Part shown: one piece after another, positions 51,395 to 59,708 of the stretch
Layout: each line of letters begins with the position of its first letter
How positions within the stretch are numbered: the first letter of the stretch is position 1
Source of the DNA: Acidocella facilis ATCC 35904
GTDB lineage: Bacteria > Pseudomonadota > Alphaproteobacteria > Acetobacterales > Acetobacteraceae
NCBI RefSeq assembly: GCF_000687875.1
Contig: NZ_JHYG01000002.1
Coordinates: 310,001-374,000 of the forward strand
Direction of reading: 5' to 3'
DNA: 64,000 nt
The notes under the pieces: generated by a model
Databases searched by the model: none
Told to the model about the DNA's origin: nothing
The model's input: only the letters and a program-made list of their open reading frames with translations
Translations under genes and position numbers: made by a program

Positions 51395-52378
51395 TTACAG
51401 CGAGAAGCCCTTTTTCGCGAAATTATGGTGGCCTTCGACATAGCGCACCGTGCCGGATTTGGAGCGCATGACGATGGAATGCGTCACCGCCCCATGGCCC
51501 ACGCGCTTCACCCCGTTCAGCATCGCGCCGGTTGTGACACCGGAGGCCGCGAACATCACATCGCCCTTGGCCATCTCGGTCAGGGTATAGATGCGGCTCG
51601 GGTCGGTGATGCCCATGCCCCGCGCGCGCTCGATCTGCGCCTCATCCTCGAACATCAGCCGGCCCAGCATCTGGCCGCCGGTGCAGCGCAGAGCGGCCGC
51701 CGCCAGCACGCCTTCCGGGGCGCCGCCGGAGCCCAGATACATATCCACCCCGCCGCCCGGCAGTGAGGCGGCGATGACGCCGGCCACATCGCCATCGCCC
51801 AGCAGCAGAATGCGCGCCCCGGCTTCGCGGATCTTGGCGATCGATTCCTGGTGGCGGTCGCGGTCCAGCATGCACACCATCAGCTCGGAAATCTCGATGC
51901 CCTTGGCCCGCGCCAGGTTCTTCAGATTTTCCTTCACCGGCGCGTCGAGCGAGATCACCCCTTCCGGCAGCCCCGGGCCGACGGCGATTTTTTCCATATA
52001 CACGTCAGGCGCGTTGAGGAAATTGCCGTGCTCGGCCAGTGCCACGGTGGTGATGGCGTTGGGGCCGCCCTTGGCGGTGATGGTGGTGCCTTCCAGCGGA
52101 TCGACGGCGATGTCCATCGCCGGGCCGCCGCAGCCGACCTTCTCGCCGATATAGAGCATCGGCGCCTCGTCCATTTCGCCTTCGCCGATGACCACGGTGC
52201 CGTCGATGGCGACGGTGTCGAAGGCTTTGCGCATGGCTTCCACGGCGGCGCCATCGGCCTCGTTCTTCTGGCCGCGGCCGATCCAGCGCGAGGCGGCGAT
52301 CGCCGCCGCTTCGGTCACACGCACCAGCTCCAGCGCCAGGTTGCGATCAGAGACGTCTTCGAGACGGCGTTCGGTCAT
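51395..52378 (-). CDS. glpX: Class II fructose-1,6-bisphosphatase
   Basis: 327 residues from ATG 52378 (MTERRLEDV) with GGGAG upstream. Metal/phosphate motifs IGEGEMDEAPMLYIGE, VDPLEGTT and LGDGDVAG; the sugar site region SGGAPEGVLAAAAL is also present. Gluconeogenesis. Third gene of alaC-hom-glpX, a frequent alphaproteobacterial operon; recJ, which often follows, is not here. Confidence 0.96.
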   Translation of the reverse strand: MTERRLEDVSDRNLALELVRVTEAAAIAASRWIGRGQKNEADGAAVEAMRKAFDTVAIDGTVVIGEGEMDEAPMLYIGEKVGCGGPAMDIAVDPLEGTTITAKGGPNAITTVALAEHGNFLNAPDVYMEKIAVGPGLPEGVISLDAPVKENLKNLARAKGIEISELMVCMLDRDRHQESIAKIREAGARILLLGDGDVAGVIAASLPGGGVDMYLGSGGAPEGVLAAAALRCTGGQMLGRLMFEDEAQIERARGMGITDPSRIYTLTEMAKGDVMFAASGVTTGAMLNGVKRVGHGAVTHSIVMRSKSGTVRYVEGHHNFAKKGFSL

Positions 52379-52390
52379 GGGCAAACTCCC

Positions 52391-53680
52391 TTATTTTGGT
52401 TCGATGCGGATCAAGGCCGGCGGCTCCAGCACCGCCGGCAAGGCGGCAATCCCCGCCAGCGCGGCGTTCACCGCGGCTTCCTTGGTGTCGTGCGTCACCA
52501 GCACGATGGGCACCGCCTCGCCCGGGGCGCGGCCATGCTGGATCATGGATTCGAGCGAGATGCCATGATCGCGCAGGATGGCGGTGACGTCGGCGAGCAC
52601 GCCGGGCTCATCCACCACCGAGAGCCGCACGAAATAGGCGCTGGCGAGTTCGGAGGTCGGCGTGATCGGCAGATCCTCCAGCGCGCTCTCCTCCATGCCC
52701 CAGACCGGGACGCGGATGTTGCGGGCGATGTCGATCAGGTCCGCCACCACGGCGCTGGCCGTCGGGCCTTCGCCGGCGCCGCGCCCGCGCAAAAACACCG
52801 GGCCGGAGAAATCGCCTTCCAGCAGCACCGCGTTGAACACGCCATCGACGATGGCGATCGGTTTTTCCACCGGCACCATGGTCGGGTGCACGCGCAGGGA
52901 GATGCCGGCCTCGGTCTGCTCGGCGATGCCCAGCAGCTTGATGCGGTAGCCCAGCTCCTCGGCGAAGGCGATGTCGATGGCTGAAATCCGGCGGATGCCC
53001 TCGATATGCAGCTTGGCGAAATCAATCCGCGCGCCGAAGGCGAGGCCGGCGAGGATGGCGAGCTTATGGGCAGCGTCCACGCCATCGATGTCGAAGCTGG
53101 GGTCGGCCTCGGCATAGCCCAGCGCCTGGGCGTCGGCCAGCACATCGGCGAAATCCCGGCCGTCCTCGCGCATGGTGGTGAGGATGTAATTGCAGGTGCC
53201 GTTGAGAATGCCGGCGACACGGCTGACCTTGTTCGCGGCCAGCCCTTCGCGCAGCGCCTTGATGACGGGAATGCCGCCCGCCACCGCCGCCTCATAGGCG
53301 ATGGTGACATTGTTGGCTTCCGCCGCGCGGGCCAGGGCGACACCATGCACGGCGAGCAGCGCCTTGTTGGCGGTGACAAAATGCTTGCCGGCGGCAATCG
53401 CGGCTTCGGCCAGGGCTTTCGCCTTGCCGTCCGAGCCGCCGATCAGCTCCACCACCACCTCAACCTCGGGGTCATGCGCAAGGGCGAGGGCATCGTCATG
53501 CCAGGTCAGTCCGTCCAGCTTTACCCCACGGTCGCGGCTCTTGTCGCGCGCGGAGATGGCGGTGACCATCACCGGCCGGCCGGCGCGCGCCGCGATGAGT
53601 TCCTTCTGGGCGGCGAGCAGCTTAACGACGCCAGCGCCGACCGTGCCGAGCCCGGCGATGCCGATTTTAAGCGGTTTCAC
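52391..53680 (-). CDS. hom: Homoserine dehydrogenase
   Basis: 429 residues: NAD(P) loop GIAGLGTVGAGVVKLL, catalytic part with NKALLAVHG, AAVAGGIPVIKALREGL, LNGTCNYILT and the substrate Asp/Lys region DIDGVDAAHKLAILAGLAF (read in parts). A C-terminal ACT domain (about 350-425) implies threonine feedback. Overlaps the aminotransferase stop by four bases. Confidence 0.97.
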   Translation of the reverse strand: MKPLKIGIAGLGTVGAGVVKLLAAQKELIAARAGRPVMVTAISARDKSRDRGVKLDGLTWHDDALALAHDPEVEVVVELIGGSDGKAKALAEAAIAAGKHFVTANKALLAVHGVALARAAEANNVTIAYEAAVAGGIPVIKALREGLAANKVSRVAGILNGTCNYILTTMREDGRDFADVLADAQALGYAEADPSFDIDGVDAAHKLAILAGLAFGARIDFAKLHIEGIRRISAIDIAFAEELGYRIKLLGIAEQTEAGISLRVHPTMVPVEKPIAIVDGVFNAVLLEGDFSGPVFLRGRGAGEGPTASAVVADLIDIARNIRVPVWGMEESALEDLPITPTSELASAYFVRLSVVDEPGVLADVTAILRDHGISLESMIQHGRAPGEAVPIVLVTHDTKEAAVNAALAGIAALPAVLEPPALIRIEPK

Positions 53681-54888
53681 GATTTGACCTCTGATTCAGC
53701 CGGCGCCCCGTTGTCGGTCGCCAGGAAATGCTTGATGTTGCGCAGCGCCTGGCGCAGCCGGTGCTGGTTTTCCACCAAAGCGATGCGGACATGGCCATCG
53801 CCATATTCGCCAAAGCCGATGCCCGGGGCCACCGCCACCTTGGCCTTGGCCATCAGCAGCTTGGAGAATTCCAGGCTGCCGAGATGGGCATATTTCGGCG
53901 GGATCGGTGCCCAGGCGAACATCGAGCCTTCGGGGCTGGGCACGTCCCAGCCGGCGGCGTGCAGGCCCTTGATGAGAATATCCCGGCGCTCGCGGTAGAG
54001 ATTGCGCATCTCTTCCACGCAATCCTGCGGGCCATTGAGCGCGGCCGTCGCCGCAACCTGGATCGGCGTGAAGGCGCCGTAATCCAGATAGGATTTCATC
54101 CGCGTCAGCGCCTTGATCAGATGCGGGTTGCCGACGCCAAAGCCCATGCGCCAGCCGGGCATGGAATAGGTTTTGGACATCGAGGTGAACTCGATGGTGA
54201 TGTCCTTGGCCCCTTCCACCTGCAGCACCGAGGGGGGCGGGTTGCCGTCGAAATAGATCTCGGAATAGGCGATGTCCGAGATGATGAAGATCTCGTGCTG
54301 CTTGGCCAGCTTCACCAGCGCCTTGTAGAAATCCAGCGTCGCCATATAGGCGGTCGGGTTGGACGGGAAATTCACGATCAGCGCGGTCGGCTTCGGCACG
54401 GAATGGCGCACCGCGCGGTCGATCGCGGCGAGCATGTCGTCATCCGGGGTGGCCGGGATCGAGCGTACCGAGGCGCCGGCGATGATGAAGCCGAATTGAT
54501 GGATCGGGTAGGAGGGGTTGGGCACCAGGATGGTGTCGCCCGGCGAGGTGATGGCGGCGGCGAGGTTGGCCAGCCCTTCCTTGGAGCCGAGTGTGGCGAT
54601 CACCTCGGTCTCCGGGTCCAGCTTCACCCCGAAGCGGCGCTCATAATAGGCCGCCTGGGCGCGGCGCAGGCCGGGAATGCCCTTTGAGGTGGAATAGCGG
54701 TGGCTGCGCGGGTCCTGCACGGTTTCCACCAGCTTCGCCACGATATGGGGCGGGGTGGGGCTGTCCGGATTGCCCATGCCGAGATCGATAATGTCCTCCG
54801 CGGCGGCGCGTGCCTTGGCCTTGGCGGCATTCACTTCCGCGAAGACGTAAGGGGGCAGGCGGCGTATGCGGTGAAACTCTTCGGACAT
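53677..54888 (-). CDS. AlaC/LL-DAP-aminotransferase-like class I aminotransferase
   Basis: 403 residues from ATG 54888 (MSEEFHRIRRLPPYVFAEVN), the usual start for AlaC-type enzymes; an upstream in-frame start exists. IDLGMGNPDSPTPPH, NFPSNPTAYMATLDFY, SDIAYSEIYFDG and the PLP lysine in SMSKTYSMPGWRMGF. Conserved upstream of hom in this class. Likely transaminates pyruvate/glutamate or acts in amino-acid synthesis; LL-diaminopimelate use is often annotated but unproven here. Confidence 0.9.
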   Translation of the reverse strand: MSEEFHRIRRLPPYVFAEVNAAKAKARAAAEDIIDLGMGNPDSPTPPHIVAKLVETVQDPRSHRYSTSKGIPGLRRAQAAYYERRFGVKLDPETEVIATLGSKEGLANLAAAITSPGDTILVPNPSYPIHQFGFIIAGASVRSIPATPDDDMLAAIDRAVRHSVPKPTALIVNFPSNPTAYMATLDFYKALVKLAKQHEIFIISDIAYSEIYFDGNPPPSVLQVEGAKDITIEFTSMSKTYSMPGWRMGFGVGNPHLIKALTRMKSYLDYGAFTPIQVAATAALNGPQDCVEEMRNLYRERRDILIKGLHAAGWDVPSPEGSMFAWAPIPPKYAHLGSLEFSKLLMAKAKVAVAPGIGFGEYGDGHVRIALVENQHRLRQALRNIKHFLATDNGAPAESEVKS

Positions 54889-54923
54889 TTTTCTGACTCG
54901 GTTGATAGAGGGTGACGCGGTGC

Positions 54924-55580
54924 TCAATACACCAATTGCACGAAGCCGCCAGAACCGGCGGCAAAGGCGTCCAGCTTAATCTTGTCCGCCGGCACGCCGG
55001 CGGCGGTCAGCGCATCGGCGATGCGCCGGGCGCGGGCGAGGGCGAGGGCCATCGAGCCATCGCCGAAGCCGACGGCGCGGATGAAGCCATCCTGGCGCTG
55101 CGCGGCGACGCCCTGAATGACGCTTTGCTGTGCTGCCGGCAGCAGCGCCGAGCCGGGGGCGAAGGCGACGCCAACCGCAGGGCCGGGGGGCTTGGGCGCC
55201 GGGGCGGGTGCGGGAGCCGGGGCCGGCTTGGGGGCTGGGGCGTTCACATTCGGGGTCTGGATGGTCAGGCCCGGCACGCTGGGCACGGGCGGCGGCGCCT
55301 CCGGCAGGCTCAGCCCGGCCAGGGCGCCGGGCGCGGGGGCAGAGACGCCGCTGCGCGCCTGGCTGGTGATGGCGGCCTGCGCGCCGGGGGCGGCGGGGGG
55401 CTGGGGGGCCGGCACATCCGCGAGGTTAGGGTAGGGCAGGTTCGTCCCCGGCGGGGGTTGCCGGTTCTGCGCAATCGCGCCACCTTCCTTCTTGTGGTAT
55501 AAATTAATCGCCTGAGAACAACCACTAAGAGAGGTCGCCGCCAAGAATATCCATGAAGCCGCGAAACGCCGCCCGACCAT
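54924..55580 (-). CDS. Proline/alanine-rich lipoprotein with OmpA-like C-terminus
   Basis: 218 residues. Signal peptide with lipobox LSGC (residue 21). Residues 35-135 are a low-complexity Pro/Ala linker (APKPAPAPAPAPAPKPPG). The C-terminal 80 residues have VAFAPGSALLPAAQQ and ALARARRIADALTAAGVPADKI, a shortened OmpA-like pattern (sequence R-A-x-A-V replaced). Probably spans from the outer membrane into the periplasm. Divergent from phaC. Confidence 0.75.
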   Translation of the reverse strand: MVGRRFAASWIFLAATSLSGCSQAINLYHKKEGGAIAQNRQPPPGTNLPYPNLADVPAPQPPAAPGAQAAITSQARSGVSAPAPGALAGLSLPEAPPPVPSVPGLTIQTPNVNAPAPKPAPAPAPAPAPKPPGPAVGVAFAPGSALLPAAQQSVIQGVAAQRQDGFIRAVGFGDGSMALALARARRIADALTAAGVPADKIKLDAFAAGSGGFVQLVY

Positions 55581-55678
55581 TTCTAACCCCTCTTCGCTTG
55601 CCGTGCCTGGGTTCTGCCTGGGCCGAACCTGCCCCTTGTTAGCCCGAGAATAGACGCCACGGAAAGGATGCCCCCGCC

Positions 55679-57481
55679 ATGAACGCGCCCATGCCGCCCC
55701 AGGAGAATGACATCAAGCTGCCCGACGCCCAGGCGCTCGGCCGCTCGATGGCGGATATCGCGGCCCGCAGCCAGAAGCTGGTGAATGAGTGGATGAAGCG
55801 CCAGGCGGCGGAGGGAATGGCGCTGGACCCGCTGAATGTCGGCAGCGCCTTTCTGGAAATGACCGCCAAGCTGCTCTCCAACCCCTCCCAGCTGATGGAA
55901 GCGCAGATGGGGCTGTGGCGCGATTACATGACGCTCTGGCAGAACACCGCGCGGCGGATCTGGGTGGGGGAGGAGCCGGACCCGGTGATCGCGCATGACC
56001 CGCGCGACAAGCGCTTCGCCGACCCGGCCTGGCGGCAGAATGAGGTGTTCGATTTCATCAAGCAGAGCTATCTGCTCTCGGCGCGCTATATCAACGATGT
56101 CGTCACCCAGGTGGACGGGCTGGAGCCGAAGACGGCGCAGAAGGTGGATTTCTACGCCCGCCAGTTCATCAACGCGCTCTCCCCCAGCAATTTCGCCCTC
56201 ACCAACCCGGAAGTGCTGCGCAAGACCCGCGAGACCGGCGGCGAGAATCTGATGCGCGGCCTCAACAACCTGCTCAATGATCTGGAGCAGGGGCGGGGCA
56301 ATCTGCGCATCCGCATGACCGACACTGAGGCCTTCAAGATCGGCGAGAATATCGCCGTCTCGCCCGGCCAGGTGGTGTTTCAGAATGAGCTGATGCAGCT
56401 GATCCAGTACAGCCCCAGCACCGAAAACGTGCTGGCCCGGCCGCTGCTGATTTTGCCGCCCTGGATCAATAAATTCTACATTCTCGATCTGCGGCCGAAA
56501 AACTCGCTGGTGCGCTGGCTGGTCTCGCAGGGCCATACCGTGTTCATGGTGAGCTGGGTCAATCCGGACGAGACGCTGGCCGACAAGAATTTCGACGATT
56601 ACATGCAGGATGGCGTGCTGGCGGCGCTGGATGCGATCGAGAAGATCACCAGGCAGCCGAAGGTGAACGCCATCGGCTATTGCCTGGGCGGCACGCTGCT
56701 GGCCTCCACATTGGGCTATATGGCGACGACGGGGGATGAGCGCATCGCCTCCGCCACCTTCTTCGTGACGCTGACCGATTTCGCCGATGCCGGGGAGCTG
56801 GGGGTGTTCATCGATGAGGAGCAGCTCACCCAGATCGAGGAGAAGATGGCCAAGCGCGGCTATCTGGAGGGGGCGGAGATGGCCACCACCTTCAACATGC
56901 TGCGCGCCAATGATCTGATCTGGAGCTTCGTGGTGAATAACTACCTGCTCGGGCAGGAGCCGTTCCCGTTCGATCTGCTCTATTGGAATTCGGATTCCAC
57001 CCGCATGCCGGCGGCGATGCATTCTTTCTATCTGCGCAACATGTACCAGAAGAACCTGCTCTGCCAGCCGGGCGGGATTTCGATGAAGGGGGTGGGGGTG
57101 GATCTCTCCCAGGTGAAGATCCCCTGCTATTTCCTCTCCTGCCGGGAGGATCACATCGCGCCCTGGACCAGCACCTATAAGGGGGCGCGCAATTTCGGCG
57201 GCCCGGTGCGCTTCGTGCTGGCCGCCTCCGGCCATATTGCCGGGGTGGTCAATCCGCCGGAGGGCGGCAAATATAACCATTTCATCAATGAGGCGCTGCC
57301 CGAGAGCCCGGATGAATGGTTCAAGGAGGCGACCGAAATCGCCGGGTCCTGGTGGCCGGATTGGCAGCGCTGGGTCACCGCCCAGAATGCCGAGACAGTC
57401 CCGCCGCGCGAGCCGGGCAAGGTGCGCGGCTTCAAGGCGCTGGAGGCGGCTCCTGGCTCCTATGTGGCAGTGCGCAGCTAG
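55679..57481 (+). CDS. phaC: Class I poly(3-hydroxyalkanoate) synthase
   Basis: 600 residues; polymerises hydroxyacyl-CoA to PHA granules. N-terminal domain up to about 220, then the alpha/beta catalytic part: lipase-like box GYCLGGTLLA with nucleophile Cys, catalytic Asp in SCREDHIAPW and His in ASGHIAGVVNPP. ILPPWINKFYILDLRPKNS and VFMVSWVNPDE are family motifs. AAGGA precedes ATG. No phaA, phaB or phaR is nearby. Its TAG stop is formed at the first bases of repeat R6. Confidence 0.97.
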   Translation: MNAPMPPQENDIKLPDAQALGRSMADIAARSQKLVNEWMKRQAAEGMALDPLNVGSAFLEMTAKLLSNPSQLMEAQMGLWRDYMTLWQNTARRIWVGEEPDPVIAHDPRDKRFADPAWRQNEVFDFIKQSYLLSARYINDVVTQVDGLEPKTAQKVDFYARQFINALSPSNFALTNPEVLRKTRETGGENLMRGLNNLLNDLEQGRGNLRIRMTDTEAFKIGENIAVSPGQVVFQNELMQLIQYSPSTENVLARPLLILPPWINKFYILDLRPKNSLVRWLVSQGHTVFMVSWVNPDETLADKNFDDYMQDGVLAALDAIEKITRQPKVNAIGYCLGGTLLASTLGYMATTGDERIASATFFVTLTDFADAGELGVFIDEEQLTQIEEKMAKRGYLEGAEMATTFNMLRANDLIWSFVVNNYLLGQEPFPFDLLYWNSDSTRMPAAMHSFYLRNMYQKNLLCQPGGISMKGVGVDLSQVKIPCYFLSCREDHIAPWTSTYKGARNFGGPVRFVLAASGHIAGVVNPPEGGKYNHFINEALPESPDEWFKEATEIAGSWWPDWQRWVTAQNAETVPPREPGKVRGFKALEAAPGSYVAVRS

Positions 57482-57583
57482 AGCAACATCCAGTCAAACG
57501 AGATCGTTTGATCGGATAAAGTTGCTCGCTCGAACAAAAAGCGAGAGCGTATCCCGTGCACCAACGTGAACGGAATACGCTCT
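57480..57583 (+). repeat. Paired-hairpin intergenic repeat, copy R6
   Basis: 104 bp. Hairpin 1: outer GAGCAAC/GTTGCTC, middle ATCC/GGAT, inner TCAAACGA/TCGTTTGA. Linker GCTCGAACAAAAAGCG. Hairpin 2: AGAGCGTAT/ATACGCTCT, CCGT/ACGG and CAC/GTG with single mismatches between, loop CAAC. Stem sequences differ completely from R1, but lengths and spacing are the same. Its first two bases AG belong to the phaC TAG. Confidence 0.88.
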
Positions 57584-57703
57584 GGCGCAATATCTGCTTG
57601 GATGACGCGCCGCCTCCCAAACCACGGCGGGACAGGCAAAAAAGCGCATTCGCCCAGAGACGTTTTGCAGTGCCCCGCTAAACTTTCCCTCCCAGGAAAC
57701 CAC

Positions 57704-57734
57704 AAAAACGCCCCGCCTTGTGCGGGGCGTTTTT
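57704..57734. terminator. Intrinsic terminator behind phaC
   Basis: Stem AAAAACGCCCCGC/GCGGGGCGTTTTT with a 5-nt loop; A-run and T-run make it functional on both strands. About 220 nt behind phaC and R6. Confidence 0.85.
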
Positions 57735-57997
57735 GTGGGTGCCGCCATGCTGCGCCGCCGCGCGGCAGGAAAATCCATAAACTCAACCCTCTAGATGGCG
57801 GAATGTGTCATTTCAGCAACATGGTCGGGGCAAAGCGGGAGGCTGGCTTGTTTCGTCTGGCAATTTTTGGGGGTTGGCATGTAGATTGCGAATTCATTAC
57901 CGACGATGGCGTTTGTTGGGGCGGTTTCTGCGCCAAGAATGTTGTCGGGTTAAAGTTTAGGCACAACGCGCGGATGATTGCGCAATCAGGAGGCATA
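57735..57997 (+). other. Upstream region of the outer-membrane protein gene
   Basis: No gene supported. The stretch contains AT-richer segments (CAATTTTTGGGGGTTGG, GTTAAAGTTTAGG) where the porin promoter should lie, and ends in AGGAGG four bases before the ATG. An open frame from 57566 into the porin gene runs through it, but the codons before 57998 do not look coding and lack a signal peptide. Confidence 0.4.
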
Positions 57998-59170
57998 ATG
58001 ATTACGATGCGTCGGCAACTTCTGGGTCTTGGCTTTGTCGCCGGGTCCTCTCTTCTGGCGATGAATGCGGCGCACGCGCTGAATGGCCCCACCGCGATCA
58101 ATATCGATGGCGGCCCGCTCGGTTCGCTGAGCCTGAGCGGCGGCTTCGATGCCTATGGCTTCGCCGTGTCTGGCATGCCCGCCGGCGGCAATGGCAGCAA
58201 CACCACCAATGTCGGCACCAATGTCGGCTCCGCCATCATCCAGCTGCAGAAGACCACCGGTGAGCTGCAGTTCAATATCGAGATCGGTTCCGTCGGCGGC
58301 AGCATCGCGCCCGGCACCGTGACCTCGCGTCCGGGCCAGACCTCGGTCAGCAATTATGTCACCGGCCCGCTTTACGAGGGCTACGTGACCTTGGCGCCGA
58401 AAGACATGCCCTTCACCATCTCCGCCGGCCAGCTGGGCTCGCTGGAAGGTTATGAGGCCTCGCTGCCCTGGTTCAACCCGTCGCAGCTCGTCACCTCGAT
58501 CTTCTACGTGCAGAACTCCTCCGCGCGCGGCGTCGAGGCCAACTACACCAAGGGGCCGTTCTCCGCGACCGTCGAATATGGCGATGGCTGGGATACGGGC
58601 GTGTTCAACTTCGTGCAGGCGCTGGGCACCTACACGATCGACCCGAACAACGTGCTGAACGTGTATTATGCCGGCAATGTTGGCCGCCAGGGTCTGACCG
58701 CCAAGACCTACAGCAACACCAGCGTTGCGAGCTACGGCCCGTACTTCATGAACTCGCAGATGTTCGGCGCCTATTACAGCTTCACCGCCGGCAACCTGAA
58801 CCTGGTGCCGGAAGTGCAGTATGTGTACGCCCACACCAACCACCAGCTGGGCATCAACAAGACCACCGCCAATCTGGGCGCGGCTCTGTTTGGCAACTAC
58901 ACCTTCGGCAAGAGCCCCTACTCGCTGGGCGGCTGGGTCGAGTATGAGAACTCCCAGGGTGCGGGCAGCTGGTTTGTCGGTCCGAAGTCCGAAGGCGTCG
59001 GCTTCGCTCTGGCCCCGACCTGGCAGTACAAGGACCTCTATGCCCGCGTGAACGCCGGTGGCTTCTACCTGCTGAACAACAAGTATCAGGGCGTGTCCTA
59101 CGGCTACGGCACAAGCGGCACGGACAAGTTCCAGTTCGTTGGCACCCTCGAGGGCGGTGTGCTGTTTTAA
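57998..59170 (+). CDS. Outer-membrane beta-barrel protein (porin-like, BBP2 type)
   Basis: 390 residues from ATG 57998, with AGGAGG upstream. Signal peptide RRQLLGLGFVAGSSLLAMNAAHA, then alternating beta strands rich in Gly, Tyr, Asn and Thr, and a C-terminal Phe (GTLEGGVLF) as needed for Bam recognition. FTISAGQLGSLEGYEASLPW and VYYAGNVGRQGLTAKTY fit the BBP2 group of outer-membrane barrels that takes the place of general porins in several acidophilic and acetic-acid bacteria. Codon use looks like that of a highly expressed gene. Substrate unknown. Confidence 0.8.
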   Translation: MITMRRQLLGLGFVAGSSLLAMNAAHALNGPTAINIDGGPLGSLSLSGGFDAYGFAVSGMPAGGNGSNTTNVGTNVGSAIIQLQKTTGELQFNIEIGSVGGSIAPGTVTSRPGQTSVSNYVTGPLYEGYVTLAPKDMPFTISAGQLGSLEGYEASLPWFNPSQLVTSIFYVQNSSARGVEANYTKGPFSATVEYGDGWDTGVFNFVQALGTYTIDPNNVLNVYYAGNVGRQGLTAKTYSNTSVASYGPYFMNSQMFGAYYSFTAGNLNLVPEVQYVYAHTNHQLGINKTTANLGAALFGNYTFGKSPYSLGGWVEYENSQGAGSWFVGPKSEGVGFALAPTWQYKDLYARVNAGGFYLLNNKYQGVSYGYGTSGTDKFQFVGTLEGGVLF

Positions 59171-59193
59171 GCCTCCCGCTTCGAACAAAAGGG

Positions 59194-59222
59194 AAAGGCC
59201 GGCGCTTGCGCCGGCCTTTTTG
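59194..59222. terminator. Intrinsic terminator between the porin and SnoaL-like genes
   Basis: Stem AAAGGCCGGCGC/GCGCCGGCCTTTT with loop TT followed by T. Placed between two convergent genes and active on both strands. Confidence 0.85.
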
Positions 59223-59242
59223 CGTTTCAGGCGAGGTCCGTT

Positions 59243-59650
59243 TCAGGCTGAAACCTGGTCCAGCCAGTCCTGCAGATTATAATAATTAGTGACACGGGTG
59301 ATCCGGCCACCCGCCACCTCGAAAAAGGCGCCGCCGGGCAGCACATAGCTTTGGCCCTTGGCCTCCGGCAGCCCCTCGGCGGTGGTGAGATAGCGCCCAT
59401 GCACGACATAGGTCGCGGCCGCGCGGGTTGCCGTTTTGTCGGACAGGATCTGGATATTTTCCAGGCGCTCGGCGTAGCAGCGTTGCATTTCCGCCATGAA
59501 GGCGCGGAAGGCGGGCTTGCCGGTCTGGGTTTCGGACTGGTTGATGTCGTGGCGGACATCCTCGCTCAGCAGCGCCAGCATCGCCTCCCAGTCGGCCTTG
59601 TTGAAGGCGGCGTAATAGGCTTCGATCAGCGCCTCGGTCTCGTCTCGCAT
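59243..59650 (-). CDS. SnoaL-like / ketosteroid-isomerase-related protein
   Basis: 135 residues from ATG 59650 (MRDETEALIEAYYAAFNKADWEAML) with AAGGAG upstream; the frame before it does not match. NTF2-like fold: LIEAYYAAFNKADWEAMLAL then DVRHDINQSETQ, and the terminal RITRVTNYYNLQDWLDQV. Matches the isomerase-related family that carries a helix-first barrel with an unknown small ligand. Cytoplasmic; role unknown. Confidence 0.85.
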   Translation of the reverse strand: MRDETEALIEAYYAAFNKADWEAMLALLSEDVRHDINQSETQTGKPAFRAFMAEMQRCYAERLENIQILSDKTATRAAATYVVHGRYLTTAEGLPEAKGQSYVLPGGAFFEVAGGRITRVTNYYNLQDWLDQVSA

Positions 59651-59708
59651 CCTGTACTCCTTGTTGGCGTGCCTACAAGAGAGCGCGCGAGCGCGGCTGG
59701 CAAGGCGA

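Noticed and set aside
57566-57997. N-terminal extension of the outer-membrane protein
   Set aside because: The frame is open, but a terminator lies inside it and the signal peptide plus AGGAGG place the real start at 57998.
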